Positions 57,285 to 64,000 of a stretch of DNA of 64,000 bases are shown one piece after another (within the stretch, counting starts at the first letter, position 1; the number at the start of each line of letters is the position of its first letter). This DNA is from Amycolatopsis bullii (lineage in GTDB: Bacteria > Actinomycetota > Actinomycetes > Mycobacteriales > Pseudonocardiaceae). The notes under the pieces were generated by a model, which was given only the letters and a program-made list of their open reading frames with translations, had not been told where the DNA came from and did no database searches. Location: positions 55,431 to 119,430 of the forward strand of contig NZ_BNAW01000027.1 in the NCBI RefSeq assembly GCF_014654205.1, written 5' to 3'. Both the position numbers and the translations under genes were made by a program.

Positions 57285-59120
57285 CTACGGCCTCGCCGCC
57301 AGCGAGAATGCGAGGAGCGCGGTGGAGGTGAAGTCGATGGCGGGCTCGTTGCTGGGCCATGAACTCAAGTCGTCGGCGTAGCGGCTTCCTTGCCCGTCGA
57401 AGGATTCATACGGACGAGTGCACTCCTCGGCTCCGGCCGGGAACGGCAGATCGGCGAAGTTGTCCGCGCCGTTGGGGCCGTTCACGACCGCGCCATAAAG
57501 CACTTTCGAAGGTCCGGCGAGGTTCGCGGCCTGGTGGTGCGGGCACTGCGGGAACGTCGTGCCGACACCCACCACGAGCGAGACGCCCCAGGCGTTGGCA
57601 CCGAGGGTGAAGTTCCGTTGCTGCACGCCGAAGGCGGCGTACCGCGGGTCACCGGTGACGCGCTGGTAGAGCCGGGCGGTCGCGGCGAAGCCGAAGCTCT
57701 TGCTGGCGGCGTCGAAGCCGGTGACGTCGACGGCGGTCCGGAATGGACTCGCCTTCGCCGCGGCGACGCCGGAGTCCAGCTGGCGGCGCAGGTCGGCGGC
57801 GAGGTCGCGGACGCCGAGCGCCGCGCCCGGGACGCCGGCGCGGAGCAGGCCGGCCAGGTCGGCGTGGGCGAGCGCGCTGGTGTCGTAGAGGTTCAGCGTG
57901 CTCGTGTCGCCGCTGTCGATGTAGGCCTTCGCCCACTTGGCCGCGTCGCGGGCCCAGCCGTCGGCGCGGGGGTCGTGGAGGGCCCGCGCGGCCAAGGCGA
58001 GCTGGGTCGCGCCCAGCTCCAGGTCGTCCTCCCACGAGGATTCCGGGTAGTAGGCGTGCGGGAAGGCGGTGACGAGCTCGCCGACGCCGGTCGTCTTGGC
58101 CTGCGCGAAGACGGCCGCGGCCTCGGCCAGGTAGTGGCGGGCGAGACGCGGGTCGCGGTGGGCGTGCACCTGCGCGCCCAGCGCGAAGGCCGCGGCGACG
58201 CGGCCGGCCAGGTTCGGTGACAGCGGCGCGCCCGGCGGGGCCGCGGGGAACACCGGGCGGTACTTGACGAAGTAGGCGGGATCGCCCGGCTTGACGTCTA
58301 GCGCGTCGTCGTCCTGCGGGTTGCGCCAGACGTCGTGGTCGCCGAGGAAGCCGAACTCCTCGCTGCCCGTGCCGATGCCGACCTGGGCGTAGAGCGTCCC
58401 GGTCCGGCCGTTCCACACCTTGTCGAGCCAGTCGAGGCCGAAGCGGACTTCCTTCGCCAGCACCGGATCGGGGTCCTCGCGCAGCACGAAACCGAGCTCG
58501 GCGAGCGAATACGCGGTGTTGGACGTGAACTTGACGAAGTCGCCGGCGTCGACCCAGCCGCCTTCGACGTCGACCGGACCGCCCTGCGGCTTCAGGGGTT
58601 CGACGATCTCGTCGCCGCCTTCGCCCTCGAACTTCGGCTCCTCGTACACAGTCGCGGTCCGGTCGGCCAGGTGTGACGGCTTGCGGCCGAGCCGGCCGGG
58701 GACGACGTCGTGGCCGTCGCGCTGGGCCTGGAAGAACTCGGTGGTGGCGCGCACGAGCGGGCGGAACAGGCGGCGCGCGGTGTCGATCCGGAAGGGCGGC
58801 GACGTCGCGCCCGCCGCCTTGACCCGGTAGACCCCCGGCCTGTCCACAGCGGACAGATCGAGGTCGAACACCGCCGGGTAGCGCGCGTTCCAGGCGCCGA
58901 GGCTCGCGCCGGTGCGGCCTTCGCGGACGGTGCGGCCGCGTTCGTCGACGACGGCGAACTTCCCCGCCGCGCCGCCGAGGAGGTACGCGTGCTTCGCCTC
59001 GCCCAGCGCGTAGCCGACTTGGTCGACCCGCACCTCCGCCGGGGCGGTCGCGGCCTCGGCCGGGGCGGCGGCGAGGGGCACGGCGAGCGCGGCCGCCGTC
59101 GCGAGGGGAAGCAGGCGCAT
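57285..59120 (-). CDS. Secreted glycoside hydrolase family 9 (endoglucanase-like)
   Basis: A 611-aa exported enzyme. The signal peptide (RLLPLATAAALAVPLAAAPAEA) is followed by an Ig-like CelD_N domain (VRVDQVGYALGEAKHAYLL to about residue 115) and a GH9 catalytic domain. Catalytic Asp residues lie in GGWVDAGDFVKF (about 188-199), the PQCPHHQAANL motif is present, and the catalytic Glu is in SNEPAIDFTSTALLAFSLA at the end. There is no carbohydrate-binding module. It probably cleaves beta-1,4-glucans. A palindrome related to one near the M4 protease lies in its promoter. Confidence 0.9.
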   Translation of the reverse strand: MRLLPLATAAALAVPLAAAPAEAATAPAEVRVDQVGYALGEAKHAYLLGGAAGKFAVVDERGRTVREGRTGASLGAWNARYPAVFDLDLSAVDRPGVYRVKAAGATSPPFRIDTARRLFRPLVRATTEFFQAQRDGHDVVPGRLGRKPSHLADRTATVYEEPKFEGEGGDEIVEPLKPQGGPVDVEGGWVDAGDFVKFTSNTAYSLAELGFVLREDPDPVLAKEVRFGLDWLDKVWNGRTGTLYAQVGIGTGSEEFGFLGDHDVWRNPQDDDALDVKPGDPAYFVKYRPVFPAAPPGAPLSPNLAGRVAAAFALGAQVHAHRDPRLARHYLAEAAAVFAQAKTTGVGELVTAFPHAYYPESSWEDDLELGATQLALAARALHDPRADGWARDAAKWAKAYIDSGDTSTLNLYDTSALAHADLAGLLRAGVPGAALGVRDLAADLRRQLDSGVAAAKASPFRTAVDVTGFDAASKSFGFAATARLYQRVTGDPRYAAFGVQQRNFTLGANAWGVSLVVGVGTTFPQCPHHQAANLAGPSKVLYGAVVNGPNGADNFADLPFPAGAEECTRPYESFDGQGSRYADDLSSWPSNEPAIDFTSTALLAFSLAARP

Positions 59121-59138
59121 GATCGGGCTCCACTTTGT

Positions 59139-59153
59139 TAGGAAAGTTTCCTA
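59139..59153. promoter_or_regulatory. 15-bp palindrome upstream of the GH9 gene
   Basis: TAGGAAA-G-TTTCCTA is a perfect palindrome 19 nt upstream of the GH9 start and about 90 nt upstream of the XRE-TPR start. Similar GGAAA/TTTCC palindromes are, as I recall, associated with sugar-responsive (ROK-type) repressors in actinobacteria. It could control the GH9 gene and perhaps the divergent regulator. Confidence 0.5.
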
Positions 59154-59239
59154 TTTATCGGAGAACGCTATCCCGGGCGGCCGGGGGCGTCAATATGTCC
59201 GTTTCCGCGGCGGCCGCGCCGATGACCTACCGTGGGGAG

Positions 59240-60523
59240 ATGACCAGCGCCCCCGCCGAACCGCTCGGAGCGCGGATCCGGCGGCTGCGCACCGGCCGCG
59301 GCTGGACCCAGCGCGAGCTGGCCGAGCCGGGCTACGACCGGGGCTTCCTGGCGAAGGTCGAGACCGGCAGCCGCCCGCCGTCCGAGGAGATGCTGGCCTA
59401 CTTGGCCGGACGGCTCGGGCTGACCGTCGACGAGCTGCGGTTCGGCCGCCCGCCCGGCGTCGCCGAGGAGCTGCGCGCGGCGCTGGACGAGGGCTACCGC
59501 GACCTGGAGCAGGGCCGGATCGCGGCCGCGGAGGAGCGGTTCGCCGCCGTGGGCAAGCAGGCCGCGGGCTACCACCTCGACGACGTCGAGTGCTACGCGC
59601 GGTTCTGCCAGGCCGAGGTGAAGTGGCAGCTCTTCGACGTCTCAGGGGCGCAGCAGGCGCTGGAGCACGCGGACGAGCTGGCCGGCGCGGCACCGCCGTG
59701 GCTGCGGGCGATGATCGTGCACCGGTGGGCGGGCTGCCGGTTCCAGAGCGGCGACCCCGGCCCGGCGATCGCGCGGGTCGAGGCCGAGCTGGCCGCCCGG
59801 CCGTCGGACCCGGACGCCGAGTTGTGCCTGCTCACGGCGTTGATCCACCCGCTGATGGAGATGGGCGGCCTGCACCGGGCCCGCCGCGCGGCCGAGGACG
59901 GGCGGCGGCTGGCGCGGGCGGCGACCCGGCCGGACTTCGTCGCGCGGTTCCACCGGCAGGCGTCGCAGGTGTGGCAGGCGACCGGCCGCGCGGACCGGGC
60001 GGACGAGGACCTGACCGAAGCGTGCCGGCTGTTCGCGTCGGTGGGGTTCGACCGCGACGCGGCCCGCTGCCGCTGGGCCCGCGGCTACCTGCTGCGTCAC
60101 CTGGGCCGCCTCGGCGAAGCCCGCGCGGAACTGACGGCGGCCCGCGACCAGCTGGCGGCGATCGGCGCGGACGAGGGCGTCGCCGGGGCGACGCTCGAGC
60201 TGGCCGAGGTCCGCCTCCGGCAGGGCGCGCCCTCGGAAGCGGCGGCGCTCGTCTCGTCGGTGTGGCCGTTGCTGGCCCGCGATGTGGAGGCCCTCGGCGA
60301 AGCGACGGGCCTGCGCGGCCAGATCGCGGGGGCACAGGGAGACGTCGAGACGGCCACCCGCCTGCTGCGCGAGGCCTTCGAGATCCAGACGGCGGCCTCC
60401 CTGCACGGCGCGGCGGTTTCGACGGCCCTGCGGCTCGGCGACACGCTCCGACAACGTGGTCATCTCGACGAGGCCATCGAGGCCTACCGCCGCGGCCTCG
60501 ACTCGGCGGCCGGGGCCGAGTAG
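59240..60523 (+). CDS. XRE-family regulator with TPR-like C-terminal domain
   Basis: A 427-aa protein. The N-terminal helix-turn-helix at about residues 9-62 (LGARIRRLRTGRGWTQRELAEPGYDRGFLAKVETGSRPPSEEMLAYLAGRLGL) precedes a long series of helical TPR-like repeats (to 420), such as LEQGRIAAAEERFAAVG and QGDVETATRLLREAFEIQ. Such regulators often respond to peptides. Start at ATG 59240; further ATGs at 59195 and 59222 are possible. It is divergent from the GH9 gene and related in design to the gene at 62864. Confidence 0.82.
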   Translation: MTSAPAEPLGARIRRLRTGRGWTQRELAEPGYDRGFLAKVETGSRPPSEEMLAYLAGRLGLTVDELRFGRPPGVAEELRAALDEGYRDLEQGRIAAAEERFAAVGKQAAGYHLDDVECYARFCQAEVKWQLFDVSGAQQALEHADELAGAAPPWLRAMIVHRWAGCRFQSGDPGPAIARVEAELAARPSDPDAELCLLTALIHPLMEMGGLHRARRAAEDGRRLARAATRPDFVARFHRQASQVWQATGRADRADEDLTEACRLFASVGFDRDAARCRWARGYLLRHLGRLGEARAELTAARDQLAAIGADEGVAGATLELAEVRLRQGAPSEAAALVSSVWPLLARDVEALGEATGLRGQIAGAQGDVETATRLLREAFEIQTAASLHGAAVSTALRLGDTLRQRGHLDEAIEAYRRGLDSAAGAE

Positions 60524-60540
60524 CGGACCAGCGGGCTCGG

Positions 60541-60595
60541 TGGTCCGAACCAAAGCAACTTTCCTACGAAAGTCTGTGAATTGGTTCAGACCAGT
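60541..60595. promoter_or_regulatory. DasR-like box and inverted repeats upstream of the M4 protease
   Basis: ATTGGTTCAGACCAGT (60580-60595) matches the DasR-responsive element consensus ACTGGTCTAGACCAGT at 13 of 16 positions. TGGTCCGAACC (60541-60551) and GGTTCAGACCA (60583-60593) form an 11-bp inverted repeat with one mismatch. Between them, ACTTTC and GAAAGT flank CTAC (60559-60574), and this part resembles the GH9 promoter palindrome. Confidence 0.45.
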
Positions 60596-60716
60596 CCGTT
60601 ACCCGGCTCCGACCTGCCGATTCTCCTGAACGCCGCCGACCACGAACCTGCCGCGCTGCTCCGTTCGGCCCATTGACCCGCCAGCGGGCGGAACCTTTAC
60701 TCGGACGCGTCCGGCG

Positions 60717-60734
60717 CAATAACAGCAGTTATTG
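60717..60734. promoter_or_regulatory. AT-rich inverted repeat before the M4 protease
   Basis: CAATAAC-AGCA-GTTATTG has perfect 7-bp arms 40 nt upstream of the start codon. It could be an operator at the core promoter or an RNA hairpin in the leader. Confidence 0.4.
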
Positions 60735-60774
60735 ACCCGGGCACACTCCTCCCCGGTCCCCGGAAAGGTTCCCC

Positions 60775-62793
60775 ATGAGATCCCCACGTGGGCTGGCGGC
60801 GATCGCCGGCCTGGCCCTCACCTTCGCGGTGCCGGCGATCCCGGCCGCCGCCGCTTCCGCACCTCCCGCCGCCACCCCGCCCGAGGCGCTCGCCGCCCGC
60901 GCCGCCGACCAGGCCGTCCTCAGCGGCGTCGATCGGCTCGCGAAGGGTGCGAGGGAGGCCTTCGTCCGCACCGGAGTCACCCCGGGTGGCGGCGGGCTCT
61001 ACTACGCCTCCTACCAGCGCACCTACCAGGGCCTGCCGGTCATCGGCGGCGACGCGGTGGTCGTCGCCGACGGCGCCGGGCACGTCCGCGGCACCGAAGC
61101 CGCGCCCACCGCGCCGATCACCGTCGGCACGCAGGCCGCCCTGAAGGCCGACCAGGCCACGAAGATCGCCAGGACCGAAGTCTCCACAGTGGACAGCACC
61201 GGGACACCGAAGCTGGTCGTGCTGGCCGGGGACGCCCCGAAGCTCGCCTACGAGGTCGTCGTCAGCGGCCGCGCGGACGGCAAGCCCACCCGCCTGCACG
61301 TCTTCGTCGACAGCACGACCGGGAAAGTCCTCGACAAGCGGGACGACGTCCGCGAGGCCGGCACCGGCAACTCCTACTACGCCGGCACCGTCTCGATCGA
61401 CACCTCCGGATCCGGCAGCTCCTACTCGATGACCGACCCTGGCCGCCGCGGCATCGCCTGCGGCCGCGAAGGCGGCTCGATCTTCACGAAGAGCAGCAAC
61501 ACCTGGGGCAACGGCTCGGGCACCGACCTCGAGACCGGCTGCGTCGACGTCCTCTACAGCGTCCAGACCGAGTGGAAGATGCTCAACGACTGGCTCGGCC
61601 GCAACGGCATCGACGGGGCAGGCGGCGGGTTCCGCGCGAGTGTCGGCCTCAACGACGTCAACGCCTATTGGGACGGCTCCTCGACGCACTTCGGGCACTC
61701 TCAGGACAACCGCCGCCAGGCGACGCCGATGGACGTCGTGGGCCACGAGTTCGGCCACGCGATCTTCCAGACCACGCCGGGCGGCGCGGGGTCGGGCAAC
61801 GAGAACGGCGGGCTCAACGAGTCCACCGGCGACATCTTCGGCGCGCTGACCGAGTTCTACGCCAACAACCCGAAGGACACCCCGGACTTCAGCGTCGGCG
61901 AAGGCGTCAACCTCGTCGGCAACGGCCCGATCCGGTACATGGACAACCCGTCGAAGGTCGGCGACCCGAACTGCTACTCGAGTTCGATCCCGAGCACCGA
62001 GGTGCACGCCGCCGCGGGTCCGCAGAACCACTGGTTCTACCTGCTGTCCCAAGGCAGCGCGGGCAGCCCGACGTGCAACAACTCGAGCGTCACCGGCGTC
62101 GGCATCCAGAAGGCCGGCAAGATCTTCTACAACGGCCTGCTGAAGAAGACGTCGTCGTGGAACCACCGCGCGGCCCGCAAGGCCACGCTGGAAGCCGCGG
62201 TCGCGCTGTTCCCCGGCAGCTGCACCGAGTTCGCCGCCACCAAAGCCGCGTGGGACGCGGTGAGCGTGCCCGCGGTCAGCGGTGAGCCGACGTGCACCGG
62301 CCAGCCGCCCGCCGGGAACGACTACTCGCTGACGCTGTCGCCGACATCGGCGTCCGTCCAGCCCGGACAGACGGCGACCACCACGGTGACCACCCGGATC
62401 ACCTCCGGCAACGCCCAGACCGTCCAGCTGCTGGCCACCGGCCTGCCGGAAGGCGCGAAGGCGACCTTCAGCCCGGCGAGCATCTCCTCCGGCGGCACCG
62501 CGACGCTGACCATCACCACTTCGGCAACCACGCCGGAGGGCACCAGCCAGGTGACGGTCACCGGCGACGGCACCGACGCCGACCACACCGCGCAGTTCTC
62601 GCTCACCGTCGGCACCGGCACCCCGCCGACCGGCTGCGACGGGCTCGCCGAGTGGGACTCCGCCAAGGCGTACGTGCCCAACGACGTCGTCGGCCACAAC
62701 GGTCACAAGTGGACCTCGCTGTGGTACTCCACCGGCGCTGAGCCCGGCGCCCCCGGCTCCTGGGCCGTCTGGAGTGACGGCGGCGCCTGCTGA
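60775..62793 (+). CDS. Secreted M4 (thermolysin-type) metalloprotease with chitin-binding module
   Basis: A 672-aa exported protease. Signal peptide (RSPRGLAAIAGLALTFAVPAIPAAA), FTP/PepSY propeptide (about 40-200), catalytic M4 domain with HEFGH at residues 324-328 and the third zinc ligand Glu349 in NESTGD, then the M4 C-terminal domain (QNHWFYLLSQGS, GIQKAGKIFYNGL). A beta-sandwich (SLTLSPTSASVQPGQTATTTVTT) and a final CBM5/12-type chitin-binding module (about 620-672, AEWDSAKAYVPNDVVGHNGHKW) follow. AAAGG precedes the ATG. It probably digests proteins bound to chitin-rich substrates. Confidence 0.92.
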   Translation: MRSPRGLAAIAGLALTFAVPAIPAAAASAPPAATPPEALAARAADQAVLSGVDRLAKGAREAFVRTGVTPGGGGLYYASYQRTYQGLPVIGGDAVVVADGAGHVRGTEAAPTAPITVGTQAALKADQATKIARTEVSTVDSTGTPKLVVLAGDAPKLAYEVVVSGRADGKPTRLHVFVDSTTGKVLDKRDDVREAGTGNSYYAGTVSIDTSGSGSSYSMTDPGRRGIACGREGGSIFTKSSNTWGNGSGTDLETGCVDVLYSVQTEWKMLNDWLGRNGIDGAGGGFRASVGLNDVNAYWDGSSTHFGHSQDNRRQATPMDVVGHEFGHAIFQTTPGGAGSGNENGGLNESTGDIFGALTEFYANNPKDTPDFSVGEGVNLVGNGPIRYMDNPSKVGDPNCYSSSIPSTEVHAAAGPQNHWFYLLSQGSAGSPTCNNSSVTGVGIQKAGKIFYNGLLKKTSSWNHRAARKATLEAAVALFPGSCTEFAATKAAWDAVSVPAVSGEPTCTGQPPAGNDYSLTLSPTSASVQPGQTATTTVTTRITSGNAQTVQLLATGLPEGAKATFSPASISSGGTATLTITTSATTPEGTSQVTVTGDGTDADHTAQFSLTVGTGTPPTGCDGLAEWDSAKAYVPNDVVGHNGHKWTSLWYSTGAEPGAPGSWAVWSDGGAC

Positions 62794-62800
62794 AACCCGT

Positions 62801-62833
62801 GCCGCGCGGTGGCGGACCCCGCCACCGCGCGGC
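62801..62833 (+). terminator. 15-bp hairpin terminator after the M4 protease
   Basis: Arms 62801-62815 (GCCGCGCGGTGGCGG) and 62819-62833 are perfect complements with a 3-nt loop ACC, starting 7 nt after the stop codon. Confidence 0.8.
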
Positions 62834-62863
62834 TTACCCTGAACCGGAGGAAAGGCGGCCCGT

Positions 62864-64000
62864 GTGAGCGAGAGCGTCGGCGAACGCCTGCGTGAGCTGC
62901 GCATCGAACGCGGGCTCACGCAGCGCGAACTCGCCGGACCGCAGTACTCCGCGGCGTACGTGTCGTCGGTCGAGACCGGCGCGCGGACGCCGTCGGGGGA
63001 CGCGCTGCGGTTCTTCGCCCAGCAGCTGGGCATCGACCCCGACGAACTGCTCGGCGGCCGGTCCCCGCGGGAGCTGATCGAGCTCGACCTCGAGCTCATC
63101 GAAACGGCGGAGCGGTTCCTCGCCGGCGACGCCCGCCGCGCGACTCCGCGGATGCAGCGGATCCGGCGGCGCGCCGAGCGCCTCGACCGGCCGCGGCAGG
63201 CCGGGATCGCGCTGCTGTGGCTGGCCGGGTACTCGACCGGCGACATCCGCACGAAGTACGTCGCGGACGCCGAAACGGCCCTCTCGAGCGAGCCGCCGCC
63301 GGTGCGGGCGATGGTCGTGCCGCTGCGCGCGGCCGTGCTGACCGGCTGGGGTGAGGTGCAGTACTCGATACACCTGCTGGAAACCTGCCACGCCGAGCTG
63401 CTGCGCGACGGCTACCCGCAGCCGTCGATGCTGCTGACGCTGCGGGCCTGCCTGGCCGAGCGGCACCTGCGCCAGGGCGACCTGGAGCGGGCGGCCGAGT
63501 ACGCGGACTCGGCGCTGCGGCTCACCCGGGGCGGCCCCGCGGTGCTCGCCGAGCTGACCCGCAGCCACGTCGAGGTCTGCCGCAGCCACCTGGCCGCGGA
63601 CCGGTTCGCCGACGCGGCCGCGTCGGTCGCCGCGGCCTACGACCTGATGCAGGAACGGGCGCTGCACCCGGCGATGGCGTACTGCCTGCTGGCCAGGGCG
63701 CGGGTCCGCGGCCGGTCGGGTGACGCCGAGGGAGCGCTGGCCGACCTCGCCGCCGCGCGGGAGACGGCGTGGCCGGACGACGTCCCGGCGATCACCGTCG
63801 AGCTCGCCGCGGAGTACCTCGCGGCGGGCCGGCTCGAGACGGCGGCGGCACTGCTCGACCAAATCCGCCCGGCTGTCGTGGCGGGCACGCCGCTGGCCGC
63901 GGAATTGCGGCTGCAGCTGGGCTCGCTGGCCCGGGCCCGCGGCGACGCCCGGCGCGCGGCCGAAGACCTGCGGGCCGCCGTCGAGCTCGCCACCGGCCTC
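62864..64000 (+). CDS. XRE-family regulator with TPR-like domain, partial at window end
   Basis: At least 379 codons without a stop, running off the window. The helix-turn-helix is at residues 5-60 (GERLRELRIERGLTQRELAGPQYSAAYVSSVETGARTPSGDALRFFAQQLGIDPDELL), then helical repeats (LRACLAERHLRQGDLERAAEYADSALRL and others). The start is GTG 62864 with GGAGGAAAGG upstream. Its design matches the regulator at 59240, with which it brackets the M4 protease. The C-terminus is not visible. Confidence 0.82.
   Translation, partial: MSESVGERLRELRIERGLTQRELAGPQYSAAYVSSVETGARTPSGDALRFFAQQLGIDPDELLGGRSPRELIELDLELIETAERFLAGDARRATPRMQRIRRRAERLDRPRQAGIALLWLAGYSTGDIRTKYVADAETALSSEPPPVRAMVVPLRAAVLTGWGEVQYSIHLLETCHAELLRDGYPQPSMLLTLRACLAERHLRQGDLERAAEYADSALRLTRGGPAVLAELTRSHVEVCRSHLAADRFADAAASVAAAYDLMQERALHPAMAYCLLARARVRGRSGDAEGALADLAAARETAWPDDVPAITVELAAEYLAAGRLETAAALLDQIRPAVVAGTPLAAELRLQLGSLARARGDARRAAEDLRAAVELATGL

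Noticed and set aside
60697..63252. An 851-codon open frame on the minus strand
   Set aside because: It is a shadow of the M4 protease, which has full domain and motif support on the plus strand.
1..64000. CRISPR arrays, tRNA or rRNA genes, intact insertion sequences
   Set aside because: By reading I found no regularly spaced repeats, no tRNA-like T-loop and acceptor pairs, no rRNA sequence and no transposase or integrase frame.

Overview
The window is high-GC actinobacterial chromosome. GTG and TTG starts are common, stop/start overlaps (ATGA, GTGA, TGATG) are frequent, and the gene families (MmyB-type XRE regulators, DUF3117, DUF2332, SigE/RseA/HtrA/TatB, GpgS, LpqY-SugABC) point to Pseudonocardiales, most likely an Amycolatopsis-like organism. 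I see no rRNA, tRNA, CRISPR array, intact transposase, prophage or replication origin. The last gene runs off the right edge.

Layout. 1-5 kb: NUDIX hydrolase, DUF2332 and MaoC proteins, a CorA channel preceded by a structured leader with a 25-codon ORF, a 38-aa membrane peptide, a phosphoesterase and a ParB-like protein. 5-13.3 kb: XRE regulator and divergent oxidoreductase, SigE-family sigma factor with a membrane partner, CPBP protease with a two-component system, and a DHA2 efflux pump divergent from its TetR. 13.7-24 kb: PspC protein, lipoprotein, a four-gene sugar importer in LpqY-SugA-SugB-SugC order, stress protein, acyl-CoA dehydrogenase, DUF4190, slipin, aminoglycoside-kinase-like protein. 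24-48 kb: a block matching the mycobacterial neighbourhood Rv1205-Rv1232c (from memory): MgtE_N/CBS, DUF1003, Mrp, then TatB, HtrA, RseA, SigE, O-methyltransferase, DUF3117, TagA, DivIVA-like protein and GpgS. It is interrupted by local insertions: MFS/LysR, PepA, enoyl-CoA hydratase, and a PadR-controlled cydABDC cluster. 48.5-55.4 kb: an envelope polysaccharide cluster (methyltransferase, acyltransferase, polytopic membrane protein, GT2, GT4). 55.9-64 kb: two LOG-family proteins, a secreted GH9 glycanase, a secreted chitin-binding M4 protease and two XRE-TPR regulators.

Two non-coding systems stand out. First, the corA leader (about 2202-2399) has a near-ideal Shine-Dalgarno, a proline-rich 25-aa ORF, and three long complementary pairings. 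One is a perfect 10-nt match between the last codons of the small ORF and the corA Shine-Dalgarno. This is the geometry of a leader-peptide translational attenuator. Second, an intergenic repeat family occurs five times between 28.3 and 45.4 kb. Four copies have two DnaA-box-like 9-mers facing each other at an identical 21-nt offset; the fifth has two in the same direction. A conserved ~60-bp G+C-rich core follows, and the longer copies end in a stem-loop. Four of the five copies sit directly after a stop codon in the same orientation as the gene. One copy supplies a gene's stop codon, one carries a second hairpin repeat nested inside it, and one splits cydD from cydC.

Functional themes are envelope stress (sigE-rseA-htrA-tatB with an autoregulatory-looking ECF promoter), respiration under low oxygen (cytochrome bd with an unusually short Q-loop), sugar import, export of polymer-degrading enzymes that may share regulation, and cell-surface glycan assembly.
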